Of a DNA stretch of 57,332 nucleotides, positions 23,965-32,627 are shown one piece after another. The DNA is taken from contig JAHLLK010000034.1 in NCBI GenBank assembly GCA_020444165.1, positions 1 through 57,332 of the forward strand, in the 5' to 3' direction. The notes beneath the pieces are model-generated. The model worked only from the letters and a program-made list of their open reading frames with translations, had not been told where the DNA came from and did no database searches. Origin of the DNA: Deltaproteobacteria bacterium (GTDB taxonomy: Bacteria; Desulfobacterota; Desulfarculia; Desulfarculales; Desulfarculaceae). A program made the position numbers and the translations under genes. How positions within the stretch are numbered: position 1 is the first letter of the stretch; each line of letters opens with the position of its first letter.

Positions 23965-26892
23965 ATGACACAGCTTTGCCTGCCCACCTGTAGGGCCAGC
24001 TTGGCCACGATGCCTTTGCTTGGTCCTCTTGGCCTCTCGCCCCGCCGGAGAGGAAGCGACCTGCCCAGCGGGCGCTTGCCGGTCGTGGGCTTTCTGGCGC
24101 CTATCCTGTTTTTGGTGCTATTTCTGGTGATTACCCTGGTTGGCTCCCCCGCGGGAGCGGCGGAGGGCCGCCGCCGGGTGGTGGTGGTGGGCTCCCAGGG
24201 CTCCCCGCCCTATGAGTTCCTGTCCGCGCACGGCGAGCCTCGGGGCATCCTGGTGGATCTCTGGCGGCTCTGGTCCGAGGCCACCGGGGTGGAAGTGGAG
24301 TACCTGCTCACCGAACCGGACCAGGCCCTGGATTTGGTGCGCCGGGGCCGGGCCGATGTGGTGGGCGGTCTGGTGGGCCTGCCGGCGGTGGAACCGGGCC
24401 TGGCCTACAGCCCGCCCCTGCTCTCCGTTCCGTCCTACGTGTTCTTCCCCCGGCAGATGCCGGCCTTGAAAGGTTTGGAGGACCTGGCCGGCTTCGCGGT
24501 GGGCTTGGCGGCCCGGGACCGGGCCATCCGCGGCGAGGCCTTGGCGGCCGGGGCCCGGGTGGAGAACTTCGCCACCTACGAGGAACTCCTGGCCAGGGTG
24601 CTGGCCGGGCGGCTCAAGGTGTTCGTGGCGCCGGACCCGGTGGCCGGTTATCTCCTGGCCCGCCAGGGCCGGGAGGGAGATTTTCTCCGCTCGGAACAGC
24701 CGGTGGCCGCGGGCCTGGTGCGGGCCGCGGTGGCCGCGGACGACGAAGCCCTGCTGGACCTGGTCAACAACGGCTGGCAGGCGGTGACTTCCGAGGACCG
24801 GGCCCGGGTACTGGACGCCTGGAGCGGCCGTCCCTTGGAAGTGGCGGGCCCGGGCTTGGTCTGGCTGCTGCCGGCCCTGGCCTTTGGGGCGCCTTTCCTG
24901 GCCGCGGTCGGGCTCTGGTGGGGCAACCGCCGTTTGCGCGGGCGGCTGAACCGGGTGGCGGGCCGCCTAGCCCAGGTGGTTTCGGACCTGGATGACTCCC
25001 GCGACGAGGCCCGGGAGCATCAGGAGAAGTACCGCCTCCTGGTGGACAACCAGCCGGACCTCATCGTGGAGGCGGACCTGGCGGGGCGGCTGTTGTTCGT
25101 GGGCCCCTCCTTCCTGGCGACCACGGGCAAAAACGTGGAGCAGGTGCTGGGGCAAAACTTCTGGTTCCTCACCCACGCCGACGACATCGGGCCGGTGCAG
25201 GACATGTTCCACCGCCTGGCCTTGCCGCCCTACACCGCCCAGCTGGATTGCCGGCTGTTGGCGGTGGGAGGCTGGCGCTGGTTGGCCTGGACCGCCCGGG
25301 CGGTGCCCGACGAGTTGGGCCGGCCCCGCACGGTGGTGGCGGTGGGCCGCGACATCACCCGCAACAAGGAGGCCGAGCGGGAGCGGGGCCGTCTGGCCGC
25401 CATGGTGCACCAGGCCAAGGAGGGCATGGTCATCGCCGATCCTGACGGGCAGGTGGTGTACGCCAACCCGGCCTTCCTGCGCCTGTCCGGCTTCTCCTGG
25501 GCGGAGCTGGCCGGCCGCGACCTCTTGGAGCTGCACGGCGGCCTGACCGCCCACGCCCAGAAGGAGATCGCCCAGGTCGTGGCCCAGGGCGGGGTGTGGA
25601 CCGGGGTGCTCTCCCCCCGCAAAAAGGACGGCTCGCCCTACGAAGTGGAGTCCAGCCTTTTCAAAATCACCTGCCCCGATCACCAGAGCGCCGGCACCGC
25701 GGTGATCAGCCGGGACGTGACCCATGAGATGATGCTGGAGCGCCAGTTGGCCCAGGCCCAGAAGATGGAGGCCATCGGCACCCTGGCCGGAGGGATCGCC
25801 CACGATTTCAATAACCTGCTCACTTCCATCATGGGCTACACCCAGATGGTGCAGCGCCTGACCACCCAGGACAGCCCGGCTCAGGGCCACCTGGAGCAGG
25901 TCCTGACGGCAGGGCGGCGGGCCACCTCCCTGGTGGAGCAGATCCTGGCCTTCAGCCGCTACAGCGAGCACAACCTGCGGCCGGTGCGGCTGTGGGGGGT
26001 GGTGCGGGAGGCGGTGGAGTTGGTGCGGGGCTCCCTGCCCCGGAGCATCACCCTGGTGCCGGAGCGGGGCACCAGCGGCGACTGGGTTCTGGCCGATGCC
26101 TCGCGGCTCTCCCAGGTGGTGATGAACCTCTTGACCAACGCGGTCTACGCCCTGAAGAAGTCCGGCGGCGAGATCCGGGTGGCCCTGGCCGAGCGGGGGC
26201 CCGGGGAGGAGGGATTGCCGGCCGAGGATTCGCCGGAGGGCGCCGGGCTGCTGGTCTTGGAGGTGAGCGACAACGGGCCGGGCATGGACGCGGCCACCCA
26301 GGCCCGCATCTTCGAGCCCTACTTCACCACCAAGCCGCCGGGCGAGGGCACCGGTATGGGCCTGGCCCTGTGCCGCGAGGTGGTCACCGGCCTCCAGGGG
26401 AACATCGAGGTGGAGACCGCGCCGGAGCGGGGCACCACCTTCCGGGTGCTCCTGCCCGCCCTCGCCCAGCCCGGCGGGGAGTCCCCCGGAGCCGCGGCGG
26501 TGGGGCCCATGGCCGGCAACGGGGAATGCATCCTGTTGGTGGATGACGAGGGCGCGGTCCTGGCCCTGTGCCAGGAGCTCCTCTCCGACCTGGGCTACCA
26601 GGTCACGGCCCTGGCCGAGCCGGCCGAGGCCGCCGACCTTTTGCGGGAGGGCGCCCTCCATTTCGATATGTTGATCACCGACCGCCAGATGCCGGGCTTC
26701 TCCGGTGAGCAGTTGGCCCAGACCGCCCTGGAGCACCACCCCGGCCTGCCGGTGATCCTGTGCACCGGGCTCAACGGTCAGGTGGGCCAGGGTGACGACG
26801 GGCTGTTCCGGGCGGTGGTGCACAAACCGTTTCAAATGAATGAACTGGCGCGGACGGTCCGTAAAGTTCTGGACGAAGCCGGGGTGAATTAG
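23965..26892 (+). CDS. hybrid sensor histidine kinase with SBP_bac_3 sensor, two PAS domains and receiver
   Basis: 975 residues. A membrane segment (about 42-62) precedes a periplasmic amino-acid-binding-like domain (SBP_bac_3 type: SPPYEFLSAHGEPRGILVDL, then RGRADVVGGL, about 70-290). A second membrane segment (about 300-320) leads into PAS 1 (about 352-470), PAS 2 (about 480-590), HisKA with His near 613 ([11 protein letters not shown]), HATPase (DNGPGMD, GTGMGLAL) and a receiver with Asp near 906 (MLITDRQMPG). It has the same build as the kinase at 540..4391, but with a different sensor. Neither 23965 nor the next ATG (24010) has a good ribosome binding site, so the start is uncertain. A 109-residue SCP2 gene follows at 48 bases. 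Confidence 0.85.
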   Translation: MTQLCLPTCRASLATMPLLGPLGLSPRRRGSDLPSGRLPVVGFLAPILFLVLFLVITLVGSPAGAAEGRRRVVVVGSQGSPPYEFLSAHGEPRGILVDLWRLWSEATGVEVEYLLTEPDQALDLVRRGRADVVGGLVGLPAVEPGLAYSPPLLSVPSYVFFPRQMPALKGLEDLAGFAVGLAARDRAIRGEALAAGARVENFATYEELLARVLAGRLKVFVAPDPVAGYLLARQGREGDFLRSEQPVAAGLVRAAVAADDEALLDLVNNGWQAVTSEDRARVLDAWSGRPLEVAGPGLVWLLPALAFGAPFLAAVGLWWGNRRLRGRLNRVAGRLAQVVSDLDDSRDEAREHQEKYRLLVDNQPDLIVEADLAGRLLFVGPSFLATTGKNVEQVLGQNFWFLTHADDIGPVQDMFHRLALPPYTAQLDCRLLAVGGWRWLAWTARAVPDELGRPRTVVAVGRDITRNKEAERERGRLAAMVHQAKEGMVIADPDGQVVYANPAFLRLSGFSWAELAGRDLLELHGGLTAHAQKEIAQVVAQGGVWTGVLSPRKKDGSPYEVESSLFKITCPDHQSAGTAVISRDVTHEMMLERQLAQAQKMEAIGTLAGGIAHDFNNLLTSIMGYTQMVQRLTTQDSPAQGHLEQVLTAGRRATSLVEQILAFSRYSEHNLRPVRLWGVVREAVELVRGSLPRSITLVPERGTSGDWVLADASRLSQVVMNLLTNAVYALKKSGGEIRVALAERGPGEEGLPAEDSPEGAGLLVLEVSDNGPGMDAATQARIFEPYFTTKPPGEGTGMGLALCREVVTGLQGNIEVETAPERGTTFRVLLPALAQPGGESPGAAAVGPMAGNGECILLVDDEGAVLALCQELLSDLGYQVTALAEPAEAADLLREGALHFDMLITDRQMPGFSGEQLAQTALEHHPGLPVILCTGLNGQVGQGDDGLFRAVVHKPFQMNELARTVRKVLDEAGVN

Positions 26893-26939
26893 TAGAATGA
26901 GCCTTCATTCAGAATAGCTTACCTCAAGGAGGACTATCC

Positions 26940-27269
26940 ATGGCCTTTAGCAATGTGGCTGATATCTTCGAGGGCATGCCCAAAGCCTTTAACGCCGCCG
27001 CGGCCGGCAACGCCGACCTGACCTTCCAGTTCGACCTGAGCGGCCCCCAGGGCGGCACCTGGAACGTGGTGGTGAAGGACGGCGCCTGCCAGGTGAACCA
27101 GGGCGCGGCGGAAAAACCCACCGTGACCATCGCCATGGCGGACACGGACTACCTGGACATGATCAACGGCAAGCTGAACGGGGTCACCGCCTTCATGACC
27201 GGCAAGCTGAAGGCCACCGGCGACATCATGGCCGCCCAGAAGCTTTCCAGTTTCTTCAAGCTGGCCTGA
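26940..27269 (+). CDS. SCP2 sterol-carrier-domain protein
   Basis: 109 residues, a stand-alone SCP2 fold: LTFQFDLSGPQGGTWNVVVKDG, then the conserved PTVTIAMADTDYLDMINGKLN and FMTGKLKATGDIMAAQKL. The fold binds hydrophobic ligands such as lipids or acyl-CoA. AAGGAGG lies 7 bases ahead of the start. The inverted repeat GAATGA/TCATTC at 26895..26910 sits between the kinase stop and this gene and could be an operator or weak terminator. The true ligand is not known. Confidence 0.9.
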   Translation: MAFSNVADIFEGMPKAFNAAAAGNADLTFQFDLSGPQGGTWNVVVKDGACQVNQGAAEKPTVTIAMADTDYLDMINGKLNGVTAFMTGKLKATGDIMAAQKLSSFFKLA

Positions 27270-27498
27270 TAGGGACGGCTGCAACCGGCCGCCCGGGTCC
27301 GCCGGGGGGCCTGCCCCCGGCCTTGCCACGCGGCGGGTGCGAGGGGGCGCCCGCGTGCCCGGGCTCCCGGCGAGGCTCCCCTCCCGCGCCCCCGGGGCGT
27401 GGAGAGAGTGGTGCGGCCGGGCGGCGGGTTGCTCCCCGGCCTGAAAAGGAGGCCTTGTCCCGGAACCGAACGCCCGGGACCGGGCCGCCGAAGACAAA
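27270..27498. other. GC-rich spacer without a credible gene
   Basis: Convergent region after the SCP2 gene. Strongly GC-rich with no domain-bearing frame on either strand. Ends at the hairpin 27499..27533. Confidence 0.4.
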
Positions 27499-27533
27499 CA
27501 CGCCCCTGGGAAGTGGAACTTCCCAGGGGCGTG
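27499..27533 (-). terminator. 16-bp perfect hairpin in a convergent intergenic region
   Basis: CACGCCCCTGGGAAGT (27499..27514), loop GGA, ACTTCCCAGGGGCGTG (27518..27533). Read on the minus strand it is followed by TTTGTCTT, so it could end transcripts of the 27700..28053 gene; the plus-strand side lacks a T-run. Confidence 0.5.
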
Positions 27534-27566
27534 GCCATTTCAAACTCGGTCCGGCCTCTGGCAGGG

Positions 27567-27675
27567 GGTTGCAAAAGTCCCTCCATGGCCTTTTGCAACC
27601 TAGATTGGCAAAAACGTGGTTTCGCCAACCTAGACAAATCGCTTGCTTCTTCATGGCCGCGCAATTTGGCGCGCC
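27567..27675 (+). repeat. three-hairpin dispersed repeat, copy F
   Basis: Hairpin 1: GGTTGCAAAAG (27567..27577) with CTTTTGCAACC (27590..27600), loop with CCATGG as in copy E. Hairpin 2: TAGATTGGCAAAAACG... to TTCGCCAACCTA (27601..27632), imperfect. Hairpin 3: 27633..27675, nearly identical to copy E. It lies 24 bases from the end of the Tyr/Pro-rich protein gene. Confidence 0.75.
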
Positions 27676-27699
27676 TCGCAGGTTGTTCCTGCCAGGGGG

Positions 27700-28053
27700 C
27701 TAGCCCTGCGGACCTCCCCGGTAGGGGCCCCGCGGCGGATAGTAGGGCCGGTAGCCCCCGCGGTAAGGCGGCGCATAGTAGCGGGGGGCGCGGTAGTAAC
27801 CCGGCGCCGGGACATAGACCCCATAGCCCGGGTACACCACCGGAGGCGGCGCGTAGTACACCGGGGGCGGCGCATAATACACCGGGGCCGGGGGACAAGC
27901 CGCGGCGGCGGCGATAGCCCCGATGGTCAGCCCCACGGTGGCCCCGATCAACCAGGGCAGGGCCCCGTGGCCGCCGGCCTCGGCGTTCTGTACGGCCCGG
28001 CCGCCCAAGGTCAACGCGGCCACGGCCAAGGCGATCACCACGAACTTCTTCAT
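27700..28053 (-). CDS. exported Tyr/Pro-rich small protein of unknown function
   Basis: 117 residues. A signal peptide (MKKFVVIALAVAALTLGG) is followed by a Gly/Ala hydrophobic span (PWLIGATVGLTIGAIAAAAA) and then a C-terminal half made of PVYYAPPP-like repeats turning into YRGGYRPYYPPRGP. Similar proteins with a glycine-zipper-like span and PxxYY tails occur widely in proteobacterial envelopes without known function. AGGAGG lies ahead of the start on the minus strand. It follows the Spy-like gene by 19 bases and so probably belongs to the ECF sigma operon. Confidence 0.75.
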   Translation of the reverse strand: MKKFVVIALAVAALTLGGRAVQNAEAGGHGALPWLIGATVGLTIGAIAAAAACPPAPVYYAPPPVYYAPPPVVYPGYGVYVPAPGYYRAPRYYAPPYRGGYRPYYPPRGPYRGGPQG

Positions 28054-28072
28054 TGTAAACCTCCTGACCTAC

Positions 28073-28627
28073 CTACTTGCGGTCACCGGATGGCGGGGGC
28101 GGCGCCGGGGCGAGGCCGCCTTCCGCCGGGGGCGGCGACTGTCTCCAACCGCCGCGGTCCGACCGGCGGCTCTGGAACATACTCTTTAGACGCAGATAGC
28201 GATCCAATCTTAGAACCTGACGCACTTCCCATAAAAAATTTGATTGGGCCAGGGAGCGCCGGGCCTGGGCCTGGGCGATCTCCTGGAATTTGGCCTCAAC
28301 CTGGGCCTGTTCCGGGTGCTCCTGATCGAACAGGCTGTCCAACTCGGCCCGGGCGATCTGGATGCGGCTTTTTTCCGCAATGCGGGTCTTTTGCAGGGCC
28401 AGGTGCTTCTGGTCCAGGGTCTGCACCTCCTCGGCCGTGAGCTGCAGCGCCTTGACCAGGACCGGGTCTTGCCACCATTTGCGCAGGTCCCGGTCCCGGT
28501 CCCCGTCCCGGTCGCGGTGGCTGCCCGCGGCCCCCGGGGTGGGGCTCCCCAGCCCGGCAGCCAGCAAGACCAGGGCCAAAGCCAAGGCCAGGCCGGCCGG
28601 CCTATTCAGCAGCCGCGATTTTGCCAT
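28073..28627 (-). CDS. Spy/CpxP-like periplasmic protein
   Basis: 184 residues. A signal peptide (LALALALVLLAAGLG) leads to a charged RDRDGDRDRD stretch and a helical core with VKALQLTAEEVQTLDQKHLAL, the LTxxQ-like pattern of Spy/CpxP/ZraP proteins, followed by an acidic and basic helical hairpin and a Pro-rich tail. Such proteins bind misfolded proteins or metals in the periplasm and feed back on envelope-stress signalling. The start at 28627 follows GGGGGAGG and overlaps the anti-sigma gene by 22 bases. Its place in an ECF operon resembles CnrX/NccX-type sensors (analogy only). Confidence 0.75.
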   Translation of the reverse strand: MAKSRLLNRPAGLALALALVLLAAGLGSPTPGAAGSHRDRDGDRDRDLRKWWQDPVLVKALQLTAEEVQTLDQKHLALQKTRIAEKSRIQIARAELDSLFDQEHPEQAQVEAKFQEIAQAQARRSLAQSNFLWEVRQVLRLDRYLRLKSMFQSRRSDRGGWRQSPPPAEGGLAPAPPPPSGDRK

Positions 28628-29097
28628 GTTCCTCCCCCTTTCAGCAGTTCCACCAAATTCCACTCCGGGTCATCGTTTTCGGCCGGGGCCGTCTCGTCCG
28701 GCGGCCAGGCCGGGGTCTCGTCTTCGCCGCCCAGGAGAAACTCCTGGAACGGGGGCAAGGGCAGGCTGCCGGTCTGCCCAAAGGCCGGCCCGGTAAGCCC
28801 TGCCGGGGCCAGGACCTCGGCGGTCCAGCCCGGCGGCGGCGCCATCGTGCCCGGGCGGAGCCCGGGGCCGGGCCAGAGCCACAAGGCCAAGAGGAGCGTG
28901 GCGGCCAGGGGCGCGGCGGCCAGGGGCGCGGCCCGGGACCAGGACCGGACGCGCAACGGCCTCCCGGCGCGCGCCGCGGCCAGGAGCGGCCGCGGGGGGG
29001 AGGGCAGCCGGCGGGCGGCCCGGGCCAGGCGATCCAGGTCTCCCCGGAGTTCAGCCAGCTCCGGGGCCTCCTCGCCAGGGTGGGCCGGCCGGCTCAT
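28606..29097 (-). CDS. probable membrane anti-sigma factor
   Basis: 163 residues with one membrane span (APLAAAPLAATLLLALWLWP, about 56-75), an N-terminal cytoplasmic part of some 55 residues with a helical start (PELAELRGDLDRLARAARRL) and a C-terminal periplasmic part that is acidic and ends WNLVELLKGGG. It shows no zinc-binding HxxxCxxC motif. The start at 29097 overlaps the ECF sigma stop by 4 bases (ATGA). The anti-sigma role is inferred from topology and position; the sequence alone is not family-diagnostic. Confidence 0.65.
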   Translation of the reverse strand: MSRPAHPGEEAPELAELRGDLDRLARAARRLPSPPRPLLAAARAGRPLRVRSWSRAAPLAAAPLAATLLLALWLWPGPGLRPGTMAPPPGWTAEVLAPAGLTGPAFGQTGSLPLPPFQEFLLGGEDETPAWPPDETAPAENDDPEWNLVELLKGGGTWQNRGC

Positions 29098-29723
29098 GGC
29101 TCCAGCTCCCGCAAAAAGGCCCGGAACTGCCGGTCGGCCTTGAACTTGGCCAAGGCGCGGTAAAGATGGGTCTTCACCGCGCTGACATGCAGGTCCAGGG
29201 CCTGGGCGGTTTCCGGCAGGGTCAGCTCGTCCACGAACCTGAGCAAGAAGACCTCCCGTTCCCGGCGGGAGAGCCTCTGGCTGAACTCGTGCAGCCGGCG
29301 GTGAAACTCTCCCTGCCAAACTTCGTCAAAGGCGTTTTCTCCCGGAGCGGCCACCGCTTCCTCGGCAGGGTCCGCCTCCCAGGCGGGCCCCAGCCCCACC
29401 AGGCCCCAGAGCCGCTCCCGCCGCCGGAAATCCCGCACCTGGTTCAGGGCGATGCTGAACAGCCAGGGGCGGAAACTGGCGGGCTGGGCCAGGTGGGGCA
29501 AGCCGGCCTGGGCCTTGAGGAAAACCTCCTGGGCCAGGTCCTCGGCCTCCCCGGGCCGCCGCAGCCGGAGCGCGATCATGCGGTGAATCTCCGGCCAAAA
29601 GAGGTTGGCCAATTCCTCCCAGGCCGCCCGGTCGCCGGCCCGGGCCTCGCGGGCCAACCGGGCGATCTCGGCGGGGGCAAGCTCGGGCGCGGCCGGGGCC
29701 GGCGGGCGGGGAGCGGGGCTCAA
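29094..29723 (-). CDS. ECF-family RNA polymerase sigma factor
   Basis: 209 residues with a Pro/Ala-rich start. Region 2 shows the DLAQEVFLKAQ signature and PWLFSIALNQVRDFRRR; region 4 shows LSRREREVFLLRFVDELTLPETAQALDLHVSAVKTHLYRAL (a helix-turn-helix, positions about 151-191). It lacks regions 1 and 3, as ECF factors do. The start is TTG at 29723, preceded by CAGGAG. It is the first gene of a four-gene unit with the anti-sigma, Spy-like and Tyr/Pro-rich genes, which suggests control of an envelope response. No clear self-matching promoter motif could be picked out by eye. Confidence 0.9.
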   Translation of the reverse strand: MSPAPRPPAPAAPELAPAEIARLAREARAGDRAAWEELANLFWPEIHRMIALRLRRPGEAEDLAQEVFLKAQAGLPHLAQPASFRPWLFSIALNQVRDFRRRERLWGLVGLGPAWEADPAEEAVAAPGENAFDEVWQGEFHRRLHEFSQRLSRREREVFLLRFVDELTLPETAQALDLHVSAVKTHLYRALAKFKADRQFRAFLRELEP

Positions 29724-30176
29724 GTCAGTCTTCTCCTGGCGGCGCCTTGCATCAGAGGAGATGTCCGGGCCGCTTGTGTGGTCTACAAAAAAAAAACCAG
29801 AGTGATTTTTTTGAGGCGGCAGCCCGGCCGGGCGTGGCCTCCAGGAGCGGGGTGGCGGGAGACCGCCCCGCGCATAGGTCTGATTTCCCCATCACAATGG
29901 GAAAAAACCCGGCCGCGGGACCAGAAAAATTCCTAGCCCGGGACTCCCGCAAGACTTCAGTCTAGCTCCCGAAGGCCGGCCAACGCAAGCTCCCGTCCGG
30001 GGAACCAGCTTGACTCCCCGCACGGCCCGGCCTAAGATAGGCAACCATCCCGGTGCCTTGTTCGGCCGGGTACTCCGGCGGAACAGGTGGCGGAGTACTC
30101 TCTTCTGGCTCCCCTGGGAAGCTGGCGGCGCACGCCGGAGCTCCCAGGGCAGCGGGCAAGGATTCCGGGGCCCCAC
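29724..30176. other. divergent intergenic region with a ten-A run
   Basis: Region between the ECF operon (minus) and the Hpt-GGDEF gene (plus). It contains A10 at 29787..29796 and T7 near 29809, both within the likely ECF operon promoter zone. The rest, up to 30176, is mixed sequence with no credible gene. Confidence 0.35.
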
Positions 30177-31544
30177 ATGAATCCGGTCATCGATGGCGAA
30201 CTGAAGCAAGCCTTTCTGTCGGAGTGCTTTGAGCATCTCGACATGATCGAGGCGGATCTCCTGGACCTGGAGCGCGGCAAGATGAGCTGGGGTCCAGAGG
30301 TGATCCACCGCATGTTCCGTGGCATGCACTCGGTGAAAGGCTCGGCCGCGGTGTTGGAGCTGACCGGCATCGGTCAGCTCAGTCACCTTTCGGAAACCGT
30401 CCTGGAAAAGCTGCGCGAGGGCGAGTTGCAACCCTCGGTCCGGTTGGTGGAGATCCTTTTGGCCACCCTGGACCGCCTGCGCTTTCTCACGGCCAATCTG
30501 GAGGAACACCAGGACGAGGCGAGCCCCCGGGAGACTGCTTCCCTGCGGAGTCTCCTGCAGCCCGCCCCGCCGCCCCCCCCGGAACCCCCGCCCGAGGCCG
30601 CGGACGCCGCGCCGGTCCCGGCCTGGCAGCCGGCGGACATCCCCGCGCCCGGGCCACCCCGCCAGGTGAAGGTCCTGGTGGTGGACGCCAACCTGGCCGC
30701 CCGCTCCATGGTGCGGGGGCTGTTGGCGCCCCGGGAGGTGACGGTGCGGGAAGCGGCCAGCGCCCAGGAGGCCCTGGACCTCTTGGCCGCCGACCCCGAG
30801 GTGAAGCTGGTGGTGGTGGGCCACTCGCCGCCCGCGGTCAACGGACCCGGCCTGGTGGGCCGCCTCCGGAGCAAATACGACCGCCGTCATCTGGCCATCG
30901 TGGGCCTCAGCGACCGCAGCAACGCCGGCCTCACCGCCGCCCTGCTCCGGAACGGCGCCAGCGATTTCGCGTCCCGGCCCCTGGTGCTGGCCGAGTTCCT
31001 GCGCCGGGTGGACCTGAACCTCGAGCTGGTGGGCCTGTGGGAGGCCCTGGAGCAGAGCGACCGCCACGACCGCCTCACCGGGCTGCACCACGGCAAATAC
31101 TTCATGGAAGAGGGCCGGCGTCTGTACCAGCAGACCAAGAGCCGGGAGGAAGACCTGAGCCTGGCCCTGGTGTGCATCGACAAGCTCAAAAACATCAACG
31201 AGCACTATGGCCACCAAGGCGGCGACGCCTGCCTGCAACAGGCGGGCACGGTGCTGCGCCAGACCTTCGGGGCCCGCGGCCTGGTGGCCCGGCTGGGCGG
31301 CGGGGAATTCGCCGCCCTGGTGCCCGGCCTGGACGAGGCCCGGGCCCGGGTGATCCTGGAGGTGGTGCGGCGGCATTTGGCCGGGCTGGAGGTGCTCTAC
31401 GGCGACAAGAGCCTCAAGATGACCGTGTCCATCGGGGTCACCACCGATCCCGGCTCCTCCCTGGAGGAGATGGTGGCCCTGGCCGGCAAGCGGCTGGACC
31501 TGGCCCGCCGCTCTGGCGGCGATGTGGTGATGCAGGACACCTGA
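30177..31544 (+). CDS. Hpt-receiver-GGDEF protein with degenerate receiver and GGGEF active-site motif
   Basis: 455 residues. Hpt domain (about 8-105) with phosphoacceptor His51 in HSVKGSA; a Pro-rich linker (APPPPPEPPPEAAD); a receiver-like domain (about 165-285) that begins KVLVVDANLAARSM but has LVVVGHSPPAVNG where the phosphorylatable Asp should be; and a GGDEF domain (about 295-450). The GGDEF signature reads GGGEF (374-378): Gly376 replaces the metal-binding Asp/Glu that cyclases need. No RxxD inhibitory site is evident. The layout recalls PleD with an added Hpt. It is probably a scaffold or c-di-GMP/GTP-binding protein, not an active cyclase (inference). The start at 30177 was chosen because Hpt homology begins at once. 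Confidence 0.82.
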   Translation: MNPVIDGELKQAFLSECFEHLDMIEADLLDLERGKMSWGPEVIHRMFRGMHSVKGSAAVLELTGIGQLSHLSETVLEKLREGELQPSVRLVEILLATLDRLRFLTANLEEHQDEASPRETASLRSLLQPAPPPPPEPPPEAADAAPVPAWQPADIPAPGPPRQVKVLVVDANLAARSMVRGLLAPREVTVREAASAQEALDLLAADPEVKLVVVGHSPPAVNGPGLVGRLRSKYDRRHLAIVGLSDRSNAGLTAALLRNGASDFASRPLVLAEFLRRVDLNLELVGLWEALEQSDRHDRLTGLHHGKYFMEEGRRLYQQTKSREEDLSLALVCIDKLKNINEHYGHQGGDACLQQAGTVLRQTFGARGLVARLGGGEFAALVPGLDEARARVILEVVRRHLAGLEVLYGDKSLKMTVSIGVTTDPGSSLEEMVALAGKRLDLARRSGGDVVMQDT

Positions 31545-31841
31545 GCCCCGGCCCCGGACGGGGGACTCCGCCCAGGCCAGCTTCCCACGGTTTCCCGCCA
31601 GCGGGGTTTCCCCCCGGCCGCGTAGGCCGCGGCGTGACGGCATAAATTGCGGCGGGTCGCCGTGGGGCTGGTCCCCGGTGGCGGCGGCCGCGGGGGGGCG
31701 TCTCCGGGCCCCCTGGGTCTCCCGTGGGGGTGACCCGGGAAGGATTCTCCGCCGGCCGGGGCGTAACCCCTGGCCAGGCGTCACCCGGCTCCCTCCGCGG
31801 GCCGGGGCGCGGTCCCCCCCGGCGCCCGCCACCCCTTCCCA
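31545..31841. other. GC-rich spacer without a credible gene
   Basis: Convergent region between the GGDEF gene and the lipoprotein gene. Very GC-rich with frequent CCCGG runs and no domain-bearing frame. Confidence 0.4.
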
Positions 31842-31886
31842 AAAAAAACTTGACCCTGGCCCGGGGCGGGTGGCCCCGGGCCAGGG
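31842..31886 (-). terminator. terminator of the lipoprotein gene
   Basis: CCCTGGCCCGGGGC (31854..31867), loop GGGTG, GCCCCGGGCCAGGG (31873..31886). On the minus strand it is followed by TCAAGTTTTTTTT, a proper T-run. Confidence 0.8.
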
Positions 31887-31937
31887 TGGGTTGTCGTGGT
31901 CCGCTGGCGGGCTCCGGGCCGGGCCCGGAGCCGGAAT

Positions 31938-32357
31938 CTACTGCCGGCCGGAAAGCACCTGGGTGATCTTATTATCGGAAAGCTGCACCACCACGGTCAT
32001 GTCCAGCTCCTTGAAGAACAAGTGGTCAAATTCCTTGTCCGAGCTGGGCAGCTTCTCGGGCTTGCCGTAACGCTCCTCCAGAGAAGTGGAAACCGGCGCG
32101 AAGTAGTGCAACTCGGGCAGGTTCTTGAACATGGACTCCCGCACCATGGCCTTGGGCATGGGGGTGGGGGTGGGTCCGCTCATGGTGAAATCCGGCGCCG
32201 GAGGCGGCGTGGGGGTGGGAGTCGGCGTGGGCTGAATGTGCGTTTCCGCCTCCTGGGATTTATCCTCGCTGGGGCCGCAGCCCGCGGCCAGCATCAGGGC
32301 CATGGCCAGGGCGGCCGCGACCAAGATCACACGCAATGTCATCACGCTTCTCAACAT
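31938..32357 (-). CDS. lipoprotein of unknown function
   Basis: 139 residues. A type II signal peptide ends in the lipobox LAAGC. A PTPTPTPTPPP linker (about 43-53) and a second TPTPMP stretch lead to a small C-terminal domain (MFKNLPELHYFAPVSTSLEERYG... VVVQLSDNKITQVLSG). That domain recalls small BamE/SmpA-like lipoprotein folds, but I do not recognise it with certainty. GGAGGAT precedes the start. It stands alone with its own terminator. Confidence 0.75.
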   Translation of the reverse strand: MLRSVMTLRVILVAAALAMALMLAAGCGPSEDKSQEAETHIQPTPTPTPTPPPAPDFTMSGPTPTPMPKAMVRESMFKNLPELHYFAPVSTSLEERYGKPEKLPSSDKEFDHLFFKELDMTVVVQLSDNKITQVLSGRQ

Positions 32358-32627
32358 GCCGATCCTCCGGAAAATGAATATTGTCAGCCGCCTTGGGCTT
32401 TGTGACCCACCCGCTCCGGCCGGTTGGCCCGAGCAAACACCTAGGGCCCCAGAGGGCCCCTGTTTAAAATTATATACCGCCGCCCGACTTTTGGGGTCCA
32501 GCTTCTAAAATTCTAAGGGCAGGGGACAGTCCCGGTCAATGCTGGGTAATTGCGCCTTTGTAAGGACAAGTGCTAAAGTTGGTTGAGCGTGCGCGTCCGG
32601 ACCGCATTCCACGGAAAGAAGGTAGCT
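32358..32627. other. divergent intergenic region
   Basis: Shared upstream region of the lipoprotein (minus) and the seven-PAS protein (plus). It contains an AT-rich patch near 32463..32475 (TTTAAAATTATATA) that may serve promoters on either strand. Confidence 0.35.
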
